Assembly (NCBI RefSeq): GCF_024868665.1
Contig: NC_079892.1
Span: 3,881,607-3,945,606, forward strand
Reading direction: 5' to 3'
Origin: Triplophysa rosa
Lineage: Eukaryota > Chordata > Actinopteri > Cypriniformes > Nemacheilidae
Length of the DNA: 64,000 nucleotides
Below, one piece after another: positions 1-13,469 of the stretch. Position numbers and translations under genes: made by a program. The notes under the pieces are model-generated. The model was not told where the DNA came from and did no database searches. It worked only from the letters and a program-made list of their open reading frames with translations. The number at the start of each line of letters is the position of its first letter. Position 1 is the stretch's first letter.

Positions 1-19
1 CTCAGTAAGTCAACATGCT

Positions 20-3000
20 TTAAAAATTTTCTTTGTAGAAGTTAAAGCCAAATTGCTCACACTGAGCTTTGATGTCTTTGGCCAGAGCAGGAGAACCACA
101 ATAAAACACATGGACCTTGCCTTTCTTTTCTTCTGACACCTTCTGGAACACCTGCAAATGGACAGAACATCAAGAATCAAACACGCAAACTCATAAATCA
201 AGGATTTGTATTAAAGACCAAGAGAATTTCTCTCTTTCTTTTACAGCATAAATTATACACATCATTTTTTTTTACATTACACAAAATTACATTCTTTGTC
301 TTATGCCTATGACCTACAGCTTTACCTTGGCCCAGTCCGGCCTGCCTGGCTGAGTTCGAGTACGAAGTCCTGTGATTGAATCTCTCTTTTCTTTCTTGGC
401 CAGCAGATCCAAAGCCATCTGCAGACCAATGGCCTTCATGTCGTTCTTACTGAGAGCTGATGTCATGTACATGTGCATCTCCAAAAACCGTCCTGAAAAT
501 ATCCAAACGTAAGATTGGTAAAAGGTGTTTTATTTCTGTCCCATCTCCATCTTCTTCTCTTACCCTCTGGATCCTCATCTGCCTGGTCCATCTCCAGCTT
601 TGTAAGGAGACTTACAAACCACTCGAAGGATTTCTGATCTCGGTTGATCCAGATGAAGTCCACCTGCAGACAAACGAAACAAATTAATGTCCCAATCAAG
701 ATTGGAGTTTGGTAGCTTCTTTAATGCTATTGTACTTATACTCATGATTTTTTTGGGCAGTTATACATCCTCTTACAGGAAAATGAATAACAAAATCTCA
801 AGAAGAAACCCCCCCTTCCTAAAACATCTATCATCGATTTACAGCAGTTTGGAAATTTAAGATGTTTACCCCTAAACCTGATCCGATGGAGAACACGCGG
901 TACTGACCTTCCTCAGCTTCATCTCATTGTCTTTAATAGTTTCACACCAAGAGTAACTGGGGGAGTTGGGGCAGTTTTGCTTTCTCATGCGATAACTGGC
1001 AACACATGAAAAGGAATAGATGCTAAAAAAGATTCTGCATAGTTTCTGTTATTTCATCACAAATCTGTTTTATTATACAGTAAATGTGATTTGTGTGTGA
1101 ACGGAGAGGCTCACCGACACATGATGCTCTGTAAAAGGGATGCGAATGGAGTAATGCCGATTCCAGCTCCGATGAGCACCGCATGCTCAGACGCAAAGAT
1201 CTGTCGGGTGGGGGTGCCAAAGGGTCCGTCCACATAACACTGCCATAGATGGATAATAATAATCCAGATATGAGGAAAAAGTGAATTTCCTAATATGTAT
1301 TTAGAAGTAACAGTCATCTGCATTAGAGCTAGTAATAACTTACCCTAATGTTACAATATCTGTGATTTTCACTTAATTTTGCGGAGAGCTGCAAGATGAT
1401 AAATGATATATTGGCAAAATGATCATAAATTGGCTGTTATGGCCCCTAAAATATATGTCAAATTCTCACTTCTCTGGTACCCAGACAGACGTCTCCTAGT
1501 TCCACCGGGTCAGGCTTTTGCGAGCCCGTACGGGTTCCACTCGATTGGTACAGGGTCAGTTCAACGTCATCATCTTCATTAGACGCCACTGTCCTACTGC
1601 AGATAGTCGACTTTAAAAAAGGAAAAAAGTCATATGTATTGCAATATTGAGCTTAAAATTGTTGGAGAGGAGCCATGCAGGAAAATAAATTGGTGTTGAT
1701 GTGATTTAAAACACCTACATATAGAGAACAACATCGATAAAACGTTACGTCATTGAGTGGATGATGGAGGAAAGCCAGAACCTGCGCTCTCTTTTGGTGA
1801 TGTCTGTCCCTCAGGCTGGCCGTGAGCCTTTTGTTGCTCATGGCTTGGCTCTCTGGTTGTCTGAAATACTCGTACAGGCGGTTTGTCCACTGGCCCATCG
1901 AACGAACGTGAAGCCACAGCGTATCTGTTTAAATGAGGGAATGCCATTGTTTCGGAATAGAACGTTTCAGTGTAATGCAGCATTAACAGGCAAGCTTGAT
2001 GTTTTACCTTGCTGCTCAGGGGCGCTGCTGATGGTAAACGGATGCCACTCGTACTTAGCGATGACAGGGACGTTTATGTACACATAATCTCCAGGTTTGA
2101 AGTGAAAGAATGGAGGTCTTTTGATTACCAAATGTGTTACCTATAAAGCACAGGTGAAAGGTGTGTTATGTCTACTGTATTCTGCCTATTTAGGTTAGTG
2201 TGCAGCATGCATGTGCATAGTGTGTACTTTATATAGATTAGCATGCAGTCTGCATGTGCATAGTGTGTACTTTATATAGATTAGCATGCAGTCTGCATGT
2301 GCATAGTGTGTACTTTATATATGAGGTATTGGGCATGCATGTGTCTAGTATGTGCTGTTTATTCAGGGTAGTGAGCATGCATGTGCATAGTGTGTTCTCT
2401 CTACATACTGTAAGTAGTGTGCAGCATGCATGTGCAGTGTGTACCGTCTATATTGGGTAGTGTGCAGCATGCATGTGCTTAGTTTGTACTCTACATAAAT
2501 AAGCATGCAGTCTGCATGTGCATAGTCTGTACTCTAATTCAGAGCGCATTGTGTGCACTCTGTATAGTTTAGTGTGCAGCCTGCATGTGCACAGTGTACG
2601 TTCGATATAAGGTGGTGTGCAGCATGCATGTGCAGTGTGTACTGTCTATTCTTGGTACTGTGCAGCGTGCATAGTGTGTATTCATTATAGATTAGTGTGG
2701 AGTCTGCACGTGTCCAGTATATTCTGTCTATTCAGGGTAGTGTGCTGCATGCATATGCATAGTGTGTTCTGTCTTTACAAGGCACAGTAGTGTGCAGCAT
2801 GCATGCACATAGAGCATACTCTATATGGATTAGTGTGTACACTCCATGTAGATTCTCTGTACACGGTATTGTGCAGCATGCGTATGCATAGTGTGTTTGT
2901 CTGTATAAGGTAGTGTGCAGCGTGCATAGATGAAAATGATATCGCAGATGAGAAATACTAGGTTGGAATAATTTCATACATTCATTCGTTTACACAGCAC

Positions 3001-5744
3001 CTTTGAGGGTAGTAGGTTTACTTCAACAATGTACAGTCCTCCCATGCGAGAAACCGCTATTCCGATCAGCTTCTCAATGAGGAACAGCACACCTGGCACC
3101 ACAAACCACTTCCAAAAATTGGCACAGTGAACAACCAGCAAGGCCCAAACACAAACATAAGAAAGATGAGACCAGTAGAAGACCTGCACAAACACAGCCC
3201 ACTCCATTTTGAACTCGCTCAACCTATATCATATACATTAACCATGTATAAACTGTTTTATTAGCTAGTTATGAATCTGATTCGATGACGCCCATCACCT
3301 CAAAATGCCCACTGCGTCTGACGAACGTACTGGAACACACCACCATCAAGCAGATGAGAATCTGCAGAACCACGCCGGTAACGGAAGCGGTTCCATTAAC
3401 CCAGCCGATACCGGGACGGATGGTGAGCAGATACTCCCACATCTGGTACGTTCCATCATTCTGAGACATACGAGCTACGAATGGAGAGAATGTGTTTCAG
3501 TTCCATCCATTTGACTGTTCCAACTTTTACAAATATGTTATTGCAACAAATTACCAAAATTCATGACGTGCGCTCCCGTGTGAACAATGGTGAAGATCAA
3601 TATAGCGTAGCCCACGATCTGATGGAGAAGAATGTTTTGGTCTAAAGGCAGGACCCTCACCACCCAGGTCGCACGTAGCCAGGTCAGACAACGTCTTAAC
3701 ATGAGAACCTGCAGGTTTAGTAAAGACACAAACAATGAACACCGGTCATCAGAAATCTTTTTTTAAATGGGAAGTCAAGCTCACCATAATAAAAGTGCAG
3801 TTGAGGTTAAGACACTGGCCACAGCCCTTGGCCACCATGAACCAGGGTCCGCCGTGTGCATTCTTCAACATGGCAACGATAAAGAGAAGAACGTTGAGGA
3901 GGGCGTACAGACAGAGGAAGAGCAGCTTGCGGCTGTTGTTGTGCCAGTACGCTCGCGTCAGGTAGCGAGGGGTTTTACATTTATTCTCTTCCAGATCGGG
4001 AGGTTTCAGCCAGTTGGCAGCACTGGGAGAAAAAAAACATTTATAGTTATTCAATTATTCAGCATGCATATTAACCGAAGGTAACGTTATGTTTGTTCGA
4101 CAGTAAGGTCGTGTACAACCACTTTCAAGTTTTGATTGGCTGTCAATGTTTTATTGTTCATAAGCTGGAAAAAATCTTTATGAAAGTGAGCGTAACAATA
4201 TCATTCCTCTGTAAAGTTATGGACTCCATTAATAAAGTTTTATAGTTGTCGTTCTTGATGTGAAAAGGCCTCTATGGTACTTTTGGGAGCTTCACAGAGG
4301 TGAACACCGTTTTACCAAAATTCTAATTCAAATACACCGAAGTGTCAATTGAAATGAGAAATAAATATTATTTGAAAAACTGAAACTAAACGAAAACTAG
4401 AAATGTTTAGGTTGAGGCACTAAACTTAAACCAAAACTATAATCAATTAAACATATATAGCAAAATAAAAAATAAACAAATAAATAATAACATGACCAAA
4501 GCATATTAAAGAAAATGTCTAAAAATAAACATGAAAATATACAAAAACGTACAAATAAAAGCTAATTTAAAATATTTACAATAAAACTGAAAACAAAACT
4601 ACAGAACATGAACCACGATTTGACACTTCGACTTGTCGCTAATAATATGTGATGCTCTGTAATGTGTATATTTCACCTGATGGTGAGGTTCTCCATAACT
4701 TCCGGGAACGTCTCCAGCTCTGCCTTTAACTCCTCAAACGTGATGGAGCCGCTGTTGTCTTTATCAGCAGATTCGAACAGGGCAAGCGTCAGGTCGTCCA
4801 GCTTCTCCTCAGGGAGAGAGATCGCACTCTCACTCAGACAGGACTTGAGAACTGTTTTCAACTCATCCGGATCTATAGAACCACTGCCTATGAGCAGACC
4901 GCCGCAGGAAGAAAGAGGAGCTTAACTGGCAGAATGAGGAATAATGTATATTATTTCATTTATTTGTTCATAACTTACTCATGTCATTTTAAACCTGTAT
5001 GACTTTCTTTCTGCTGCAGAACACAAAAGAAGATCTTTTGAAGAACGTTACCAAACCCATTGACATTCATTGTATGGACACAAACCACTGAGACATTTCT
5101 CATTTTGTGTGTTCCACAAAAGAAAGCAAGTCATAAAGGGTTTGCACGTGTGATTTATAGACCTTCCAGGAACATCATTCTTATCAACCAATCACAGCTT
5201 TGGATATTATATTGGTTAAAGAATGCTGTGCCTAAACTTTGATCTTGGAAGATCAACATTCTTTTGGTCTAAATCTCATTGTGTAATTGTTAAACACACT
5301 AATTCTTCAGGGGTTTAATAGCGCATATTTTGGAACAGTGGTTCGGTGAATGATGTGCATATCTCACCATCCACATCATAGACCTGGAAGAGAAAGCGCA
5401 GTTTGTCTGTCTCGCTGCCGTGGATCAAAAGATTCAAAGCTTTGAGAAGTTCATCAAGACTAATGGAGCCGCTTCCATCCGAATCGAACAGGGCGAAAAA
5501 CCTCTCTGCGAAAAACGACTACAACAACAGGTGACAAAAACAACATTATAAAAAATGAACTAAAATAAAAAATGATTTAATGGCTTGATGAGCACACGCT
5601 TTATATAAATCATTCACCACTAACCTCTTTTACTTTGAGAGCTGTTTTAAACTCATCCAGGTCGATTTCTTTGTCTTCTCCTGCGATGCTCTCGAACTGC
5701 TTGGTGACCCATTCCAGCCATCGTGTATCTTCATCCAGACTCAT
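20..5744 (-). CDS. nox5: NADPH oxidase 5 (Ca2+-activated), complete, 15 coding exons
   Basis: NOX5 is a membrane enzyme that passes electrons from NADPH through FAD and two hemes to O2, making superoxide when Ca2+ binds its EF-hands. Coding exons (minus): 5744-5625, 5518-5368, 4887-4677, 4022-3785, 3708-3555, 3474-3299, 3183-3001, 2140-2008, 1924-1782, 1610-1470, 1239-1115, 995-908, 663-564, 492-326, 151-20. All junctions are GT-AG and the sum is 2262 nt, i.e. 753 aa, close to human NOX5. The first three exons carry the EF-hands (e.g. DVDGSGSIDPDE, DKDNSGSITFEE). Paired heme histidines appear as H269/H283 and H356/H369. HPFTISSAPE near residue 444 is the FAD site, GAGIGITPF at 574-582 and FYCGSP near 726 are NADPH-binding, and the protein ends FYKENF. 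The start is the ATG before SLDEDTRWLEWV, matching the short human N-terminus; an upstream exon extending the N-terminus cannot be excluded. Confidence 0.96.
2190..2935. repeat. Minisatellite in a nox5 intron
   Basis: About 750 bp of imperfect tandem repeat lies between the nox5 exons at 3001-3183 and 2008-2140. The recurring core is GTGCAGCATGCATGTGCATAG followed by a TGTGTACT-type segment and a TATATAGATTAG or GGGTAGT spacer. Unit length varies from roughly 40 to 60 bp, and units differ by point changes and small deletions. The core has ATGCATGT-type alternating purine-pyrimidine runs. Several frames stay open across it only because of the repeat; it is not coding. Confidence 0.9.
4972..5130. 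repeat. Fragment of a common fish MITE (AGTTCACCC type)
   Basis: This segment in nox5 intron 2 holds the internal part of the short repeat found many times in the window: a piece reading CATTTTAAACCTGTATGAC, then the TTCTGCAGAACACAAAAGA segment and a TGTATGGACACAAACCA segment. Its ends are eroded. Confidence 0.7.
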
Positions 5745-6959
5745 GTCTGTGCTCCACAACACCATTCCACACACACGCACGCACAAAACTCTATCTATCA
5801 AAACTCTTCTTCCCAAGATGAACAAAGGTGAATAATTTATGACAGAATTTCCATTATAACCCTGGACTAACCCTTTAAATGTAATTACAATATGAGACAT
5901 GCTCACTGTTCATCAGTATGCTGAATTGTTGTTGCCAGATGTGTTTTCAGCATTGAAAAAGTAAAACCACTTCGGCTGAACTTGTTGACAGTCATGCTTG
6001 ATTTATCAGTGTTAATTTATTCAACAAATGGCTTTTGGCTGTAGAAGCAACATGGCTAGGTGGTTTAACTGGTTTGTGTCAATTGGCGTAACCAGTATTT
6101 TTCATAAAAATACAATTATATTCAGGATAAAAAATGTTGAATAAAACATAATAATTTTATAGTTTAGTGTAATAACTAAACTAAGTAAGTTTTTACATAA
6201 TTTGTCAAAGATGTTTTCAGCATATGTCCCGAAAACACGGTAATCTTTAGTTCTCTTTTTTCCCCTGAAAATCATGTTCCAAGCCTACTTTACACTGGTT
6301 AACGATTCGGTAACCTTCAAACTTTTCTGGTATATTTTTATTTAATAAACAAATTATAGATGTTCTTCCAGAGCAACTCAGAAAAATGTTGTTACTGTAA
6401 TAGCCACATGTCTAACAGGTCTCAAGACAGAAAGCATTGAGACAGCAATCTGAGTCAAACAATATGCTTTTGTTCCTATAACAAGGATGCTTTTGTCAAA
6501 GATGTTTTAAGCATATGTCCCGACAGATATTGAAAAAAGTAAAATATTTTACATTCTCATTCTTTGGCAGTTACACCATTTTCAGGTACTTTTAAAACAA
6601 GTTTTAAATCTTATTTTTCATCGACCCCAGTACATATCCAGAAATATAGCTTGACATACCTGCATATAATCCTATTATATGACTGCAGACACATAATATA
6701 CTGTACACATAACATGTACAAACAAGTACATTTTAACCTGTTTTTGCCATCCTTTAGAATTCCCATGTGTAGCTACAATGTTAAATGACATTTCTATGTG
6801 AAACAACAAAACCATTACCTTTAAATGTAAATTGCCTTTTGAAAAATTTCCGTAAATGTTCTCACAGACAAAAATACAAAATACTGATAGATTTTAAAGC
6901 GGTCTCAAGATGTTGCCGTTACATCATAGTTCAGTTTATTACCATTTAGAGAAAAGAAG

Positions 6960-6961
<2 letters not shown>

Positions 6962-6995
<34 letters not shown>
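6962..6995. repeat. (GA)n microsatellite
   Basis: An uninterrupted run of about 16 GA dinucleotides in the nox5-hal intergenic region. Confidence 0.95.
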
Positions 6996-6996
<1 letters not shown>

Positions 6997-7154
6997 CTGG
7001 ACAATATTGTTTTGGACATTCCCTAGTGCACACAGCAGCTGCCCCTGACATCCCTGCCCCTGCTGACTGCCTCTCAGTATGGACCCATACTGCACTTATT
7101 ATCAAACATAACACATACAAATGATTCATTGTGTATTTGTCTTGATATGAATGA

Positions 7155-7280
7155 ATGGGGTTCGTGTAGCTCCACGGGTAAAGCATGGCAGCTGTGATGC
7201 CAAATTCATGGGTTTGAACACAAGATAAAATGCACCTTAAACACAACGTATTTATTTGGATAAAAGCATCTGAAGAAAAT
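7155..7280 (+). repeat. tRNA-derived SINE (degenerate)
   Basis: The segment has a tRNA-like promoter block (GTAGCTCCACGGGTAAAGCAT, then ATGGGTTTGAACACAAG as the B-box region). It is followed by the tail GGATAAAAGCATCTG, the degenerate form of the teleost SINE tail CTTTGGATAAAAGCGTCTGCC. Confidence 0.65.
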
Positions 7281-7621
7281 GGGAAATCGACTAAGACCAT
7301 GAAAACAGTATTTCAGAAAAGTTAAACATATTATGTGATCACGAAGACAAAACCAGCTGTCAAAATATTTTTGTAAAAATATTTTCCATCCTCTGGCACT
7401 TCCTGTAATCTTAGATTTCACTAACATTTAAAAAGTGAATGAAGATACTGCATATGGATCAGCAGATGGCCATCTGGTCTGAAATTTTACAAATACTTCA
7501 TGTCTCAACAACAAACTTGTCTCAAGGACGAACACACCTTAACCAGCCAAAACAGACTATATGTTAATGCATTTATTTTTAATGTGAGACACTAGGATAA
7601 TGTAAAGAGGTGCCGTCTGTG

Positions 7622-10600
7622 TCACTCCAGCCTGACCCGTTTCCGTGGTGATGGGGGCGGGTCCAGAGCAAAGGCTGTGGGGGAAGAGGGGCGGGACTCT
7701 GGGATGTATTCCATGCAATATTTCTCGATGTATGGCCCGGCAATGTTCCACACCTGAATACAACAAATCAACATGAGATGTGAATTTTGAATGATGTCAA
7801 ATGAAACTGCAATTGCATAATATGTATACAAATAGTTATGTCTTATATAAGAATTAAACCTACAGTAAAATGACTAGCCCTTAATTGTCTAATCAAGCAC
7901 AACTTAAAAGAAACTGGGAAACTTGCCTTCTGGTCCACAAGAAGCCGATGTACAGCTTCAATATCTGGAGCCATGAATCTGTCTTTAAACCAGGGTCTGA
8001 CGCAACGAGACGAAGATATGAATGACAACAGGTTTGTCAGTCATTAACCAGAAAGTTCAATATTTCAGGGTTAGTGCATCCCAGTTTGACCTACTTGACT
8101 GTACTGCGCACAAGGTCGTAGACTTTCTCCAATGGGGTTGTCGTACGCAGGGGGCGTAGGAACTCAATACCCTGACACGCTGCTAACAACTCAATCGCCA
8201 GCACTGTAAGAAAAGAAATCCCCAAATATCCAAATTTATTCCCAATCACACCCTTTTCATGTCTACACAAATCATGTGCCACCGAAACTGTCATACAACT
8301 TTTTTGATTGCATTGCAAATTCTCAAGTATTAGCTACCATTGTATTTTGCGCATGTTGTGTTTCTTCCGAAAGGGGGCGCCATAACAGTATCAGTTTTAG
8401 TTCAAATGAACAAGAAAGAATGTTAGCGTGTGTATGAGAGATTAACACAAGGTTTTGGACCTTGTTCGACGTGCTCAACCACTCGGAGGGCTTTGCGGGC
8501 CGCCCAGCCTCCCATGGACACGTGGTCCTCAGTGGCGGCGCTAGTCGAAAGAGAGTCAATAGAGGAGGGGTGGCAAAGCACTTTGTTCTCTGAAACTGTA
8601 GGGGGAGATGCATCTCTGTTTGGTTAATAGTTAACACAACCCAGAAGAGTATTGAGTACAGTTGACAACATTGAATCAATGTGCACTGTTTATGTTTTAG
8701 GAAACATAAAATACATTTTCAAGGCAGTGCATTTGTAATGCTAACCAAGAGCCGCGGCGGTGCAGTGGGCGATCATGAAACCAGAATTCAGGCCTCCTTC
8801 GTTGACCAGGAACGCAGGGAGTTCGCTGAGCGATGGATTGCAAAGGCGTTCGATGCGCCTCTCGCTGATAGATGCCAACTCGTGCACCGCGATCGCCAAA
8901 TAATCCAGTGCCTAGAAATAGGAGATCATCAGAAGGGTGTTAGCGATACCAACCGTCATTGACAAATAAACGCTTTTGTTGATAGATGACCTTTGCTGGA
9001 TATTCTCCATGGAAATTTCCACCAGAAATGGTCTCTCCTCTTTCTGCAAACACCATCTTAATTGCAGTCAAGGCCAAAGATACTGGCATAAAAATACTGT
9101 ACTAACATGCTGATAGCTTTACACAAGTCTCATTCGTGTTAAGACGTGAAAAGGATACGGGATTGTCCGTGGCACTGTTTATTTCAGTATTAATGATTTT
9201 CTTGACAAACTCTATTGTGTCATTCACAATTCCATGGACCTGTCAAATTCAAGGCAAAACTGAATTAAAATTTAGTTTAAATATGGATCTTGATGTTATT
9301 TTAGACAAGACCACTTTATGCCTGACGTTACCTGCGGACAACAACGCATAGTGTAGGCGTCTTGAACCCTGTCGCAAAACCTGTGGCTCTCTGCACAGAT
9401 TTAAAGCATAAAATGAGTTATTCGCTTTATGGCTAAACAGACTTTAATGGAGTTTCTTTGTTGACCTGCTATTTCAGACGGGTGGTGATCAGAATCCAGA
9501 AGGGATCGAAATCGCAGGGCCACCTCTTTCTGTCCTGGATGAGGACGGAGTTCATGGATATCTGTAGGAAATTTGTGGAATGTAAAATGGAGAATAAAGT
9601 TAGAAAACCGCTTTTACAGTTTTCGAAAAATACACCTAATCATACCCAGCACATCAATATCTTGTTGACACAGAAGCTACTGTTTGTTTTCCTCACCGCT
9701 ATCAAAGGCTTTAGTGGTCCCCTTCAAAACCTCAAGGGTCAGGGCAGCGATGATGTCAGCCTGGCGGGCGATGGCCTCAGCCCTCTCCACGGCCTCTGCC
9801 CCCAATGAAGTGATCATCTGGGTCCCATTGATTAACGCCAAACCCTGTAAACAAAAATTTAATCTCTCTCCAAAATCTTAAATGCTTTTAAAGTACATCA
9901 AGTTCTTTTTCAAGATGCCTTGTTTTTTAGAGCACCATTGAATTCCCAGGGGGGGGGGGGCTCTCCTAAGTTCACGAACTATGCACGAAATTCAAAGTTT
10001 CTGACACACAAAACAGCCAAAAAAAGTCAACAGAAGGAGATAAACATGTTGACAGCGAGGGGATGTACCTCCTTTGGTTTCAGAGATATGGGCTTTAGAC
10101 CATGTGCTTCCAAGACCTGTTTCAACACAAAGGTCAAAAGAGTAAAGTTAATGCATTCGCTTAACCATCATCACAACAAAGGTGACAGAAGACGCTTACA
10201 TATTTGGCATCCGCCCAGCCGCTCTTGGGCGACCACATCTTTCCTTCTCCCATCAGGCCGAGGGCGAGATGAGAAAGTGGGGCGAGATCTCCACTCGCGC
10301 CTACCGTGCCCTTCTCTGGGACGTAGGACAAACAGGAAGCTGGGAAGAAAAAGGAAGGACACATTTTATCAAAATCAACTCCCTGTGGAAGCGGTTCAAA
10401 GAAACGTTATGCTAATATTGTTATGAACTTAAAACTTAGAAACATGAAATGGCATGTTTCTAAGTTTCATGTGGTGCTTTTAAGCTGTGCCAAAGAAACA
10501 AACAAAACCCTACAATATTCCTTTTTGTTTAACCAGTGAGGAAATCATTAATATACCATTGAATGCTTGTATCATGATGTGAAGAGTCTCAAGAGAAACA

Positions 10601-12195
10601 CCGCTGTAACCTTTAGCCAAAACATTGATCCTCAGAGCGAGAAGCATTCTGGTCCTTTCTGGACTTAAAGGACTTCCCAAACCTACAGTCACATAAACAA
10701 TAAACAATAGATTGATTCTATAAAAATGAATGTGGATCGAATTAATTCAGATTAAGACTGAAGAATATGCAAGCAGATTGTTACTATCCCAAAATATAGC
10801 TGCAAGCAGCAATTACAAGGTCAAGCCCTTCAAGGGCACAAAGGGAAATACATGTGGGCTTTTCTGATTGACCCCTAACTATGAACTACTTCACAAGCTG
10901 GTCATATGAAAAATAGGCATTCATTAAAATATTGTCACACCTGATGAATGCGAGCGCAAAAGATTTCGCTGAAGTTCACTGTGAAAGAAAAACAGCAGAC
11001 GTTATTCAAATTACATAAAATGTTTGAAAAATGTTTAAGGGTTTAGGAAAGGAGATAAAAATTATATATATATACTTGAGCTTGCTGACTGGAATGACAG
11101 TCCGTGCAAATTTGCCAAACCCTGTAGTGATTCCATACACAACTACAGAAGGAAAAAGAAAAAATAGACTATTACAACAGGAATCATATTTTGAAACAAA
11201 CTTTTTTGTTTTGTACTAAATTACAGTTTCTCAAAATGTTTACATGTTCTCTAGTCCTGCCATCAATTTCCTTAATCTTTATATTTCCTTACACTTTCCA
11301 AATATCATTCTCACCTTTGTTTTCTTTCACAATGGTATCCAGAAGCTCTCTTGACTCCACAACCTTCTGCCCAGCCTCTGGGGTCAGCTGAAGGTCCGAT
11401 ACATTTCAATTAACAAACACTCTTTACAAATGTTATTGTTTTAGGAACTGCTCCACCACAACCAACTCACCTTTATCTTATAGAGACCTTTCCCTAAATT
11501 AACCAGATCTGTTGAGCTCAAGCTGTTTCCATCTAGAGAAATATACTGAACAAGGAGAGATAACATTTAAAGAATAAATAATTATTAATAATGATAAACA
11601 GAATTGAATGTCTCTGATACTCCATACTCACGTCATTTGGTTCTCTGTACGCTCTCGTGCTGATTTTGTAATGTTAAAGACTTTCAAGACAGCAAATTCT
11701 TTTCTAAATGTTTGTAAAATCATAAAATATAAAACAATAACATTAAGGATACAGATGTGAAGCCTGGGGTTGGCTTGGTATGAAGTCTTGTGACATAGTG
11801 TCCCCTTCAATAGCTTAAAAAGATAACAGTAAAATAACAAGTTATCGACTTGCTAGTCACGGTAAACGACTCTGAAAGAACAACCTGTCCCAAGTCAAAA
11901 TCACACTTTACAAACAATGATCTAATCACTGTGCATGTAACACATTACCAAGCTCAACGAAGTCATTATCCTCCAGGACGTCTTCTATGATATCATCATT
12001 ATCCAGCAGACCCAAACCCTGGCATCTTCTAACCCAAAAGCACACATCCTTGATCGGATGGATTCCTGCGTTGTCAGGTTTGTTCTTAATGTAACGCTTG
12101 AGAGCTTCCGTGCCCAGCCACTTAATAGTGCAGGTGACATCTTTGCACGGAACGGTGAGCCACTCATCTCGGACGTGGACGGTGAATCGAGGCAT
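7622..12195 (-). CDS. hal: Histidine ammonia-lyase (histidase), complete, 20 coding exons
   Basis: Histidase removes ammonia from L-histidine to give trans-urocanate, the first step of histidine breakdown, in the cytosol. Exons (minus): 12195-11949, 11813-11753, 11659-11632, 11545-11471, 11387-11315, 11142-11076, 10978-10941, 10682-10557, 10339-10200, 10116-10069, 9844-9697, 9561-9466, 9390-9332, 9239-9159, 9056-8991, 8911-8746, 8595-8461, 8203-8095, 7996-7927, 7753-7622. The total is 1965 nt or 654 aa (human about 657). The cofactor triad that cyclises to MIO is Ala253-Ser254-Gly255 in [11 protein letters not shown], the same numbering as human. Other family blocks visible are SSATDNP-like [19 protein letters not shown] and [14 protein letters not shown]. 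The junction after exon 19 uses a GC donor (AAG|GCAAGT). It starts [13 protein letters not shown] like the mammalian enzyme and lies head to head with ucma. Confidence 0.97.
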
Positions 12196-13469
12196 CGCGC
12201 TGGACTGAACGACCGCAGGCTGCTACCTGAGGAGTGTGATGATGAAAGATGGTACAAAAATGTCAAAGGACCAATCAAAAGCTGTCCTGTGGACCCCTCC
12301 TTTTTGCACAGAAGAGTACAGGGTTGTGTTTGAATATCTTATCTCTACACAAAGGTTTTGTTAAAATGTTCAAAATTGATACAGACAGTCAACAGGCTGA
12401 ACATTGGGCCAAAGCAGGCAATGGCCTGTCGGGCCCTTAGAAGCCAAAGACGTACTTCAAAATATCTGTCATGGGGGTAAATGATGAAACCAGTTTCATT
12501 TTTGGGTGAACTATCGCTATAAGGTCTTATTGCATATGAATGCACATTAGAAGGAATATTAATGAGGATCTTACTTTTTTTTTTCTTCTGGGTTCCAACG
12601 CAAAGGTCTCCTTTGTACACCCTTCCCCAAAACCCAACCATCACACAAATCTGTTAACTTTATTCGATTTAAAGCAAATACAGTATATGATAGTAATTGT
12701 TAAGTCAATATTCAGCGTGGTTTGGTAAGTTTAGCCAAATCTGTACACACAAGCTCTCTCTCCAAATCCTTTGCATATTCTCACATCTCTGTTTCTGCGC
12801 GGCTCAGACTCTCACAACTACATCATTCATTTCATCCTGCCATTGGATAGACTCCAGCTAGACTGAAAAACACAAAGTTAACGCAGATGTTTCTTCAGCC
12901 TGGGGCACGAAGCATGAGAGGAACCCCTTGTGTTAAAACACATCGCTCGGGTGAAAACAACTATCCACAGGAATAATATTTGGGTGCTCAGGGGCCAATT
13001 ATGCCCCGAAAATAATATGTTTTTGAGGGAAATACATGTATGTGTGATTCCTTTGGATTTGTGGGATTTTTTCTATAGGTTGCATTGAGAATATTGAATA
13101 AAAAAAAATGCACTGAGGTAAGCCATGGCATTAAAGAGAAAATAAGTGATGAGTATGACAACATGTGTATGCATAAAATCCCTACAAACAACAAATGCAT
13201 CGCAAAAGCATCTAACCTAAAAACAAAATAACTATTAAGCTAAACATTACAACGTTCCCACGGCACCTGATCTTTCCAAATGGGATCCCTTACGGCACCT
13301 TCCCATTCCTGTGTCAAACCCCCCTTCCCACCCCAACAGCAGCACATTCCCGAAACTCCACCCTTCCATTACCCTCCTGGATGAATTCCAGTCACTCCTT
13401 GACAGTCACAAGCTCCTTTGCACAGCAAAATCCGGTCTTGTTTTGATCAGCTTGGACGCAAGTCTGAAA
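12196..13469. promoter_or_regulatory. Shared head-to-head upstream region of hal and ucma
   Basis: About 1.27 kb separates the hal ATG (minus) from the ucma ATG (plus), so promoters and 5' UTRs of both genes must lie here or in unseen upstream exons. The segment around 12470-12530 contains half of the common AGTTCACCC-type MITE (TTTTTGGGTGAACTATCGC). I see no convincing TATA box or other decisive motif. Short open frames here show no similarity to known proteins. Confidence 0.5.

Larger units (their letters stand above)
5745..7621. other. Intergenic region between nox5 (5' side) and hal (3' side)
   Basis: I see no coding exon here. The nox5 promoter and 5' UTR should lie just above 5744, but no clear core promoter motif stands out. 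A segment reading TTTGTCAAAGATGTTTT followed by AGCATATGTCCCGA occurs twice, near 6200 and 6490, so part of the region was duplicated. A GA microsatellite and a tRNA-derived SINE follow. The hal 3' UTR should occupy the last few hundred bases below 7622. Confidence 0.6.

Noticed and set aside
2254..2977. Open frames rich in Cys/His/Tyr on both strands
   Set aside because: They arise from the minisatellite repeat; their periodic composition follows the repeat unit.
9920..10426. 168-codon plus-strand open frame within hal
   Set aside because: It overlaps two hal exons in antisense and runs through introns; no family similarity.
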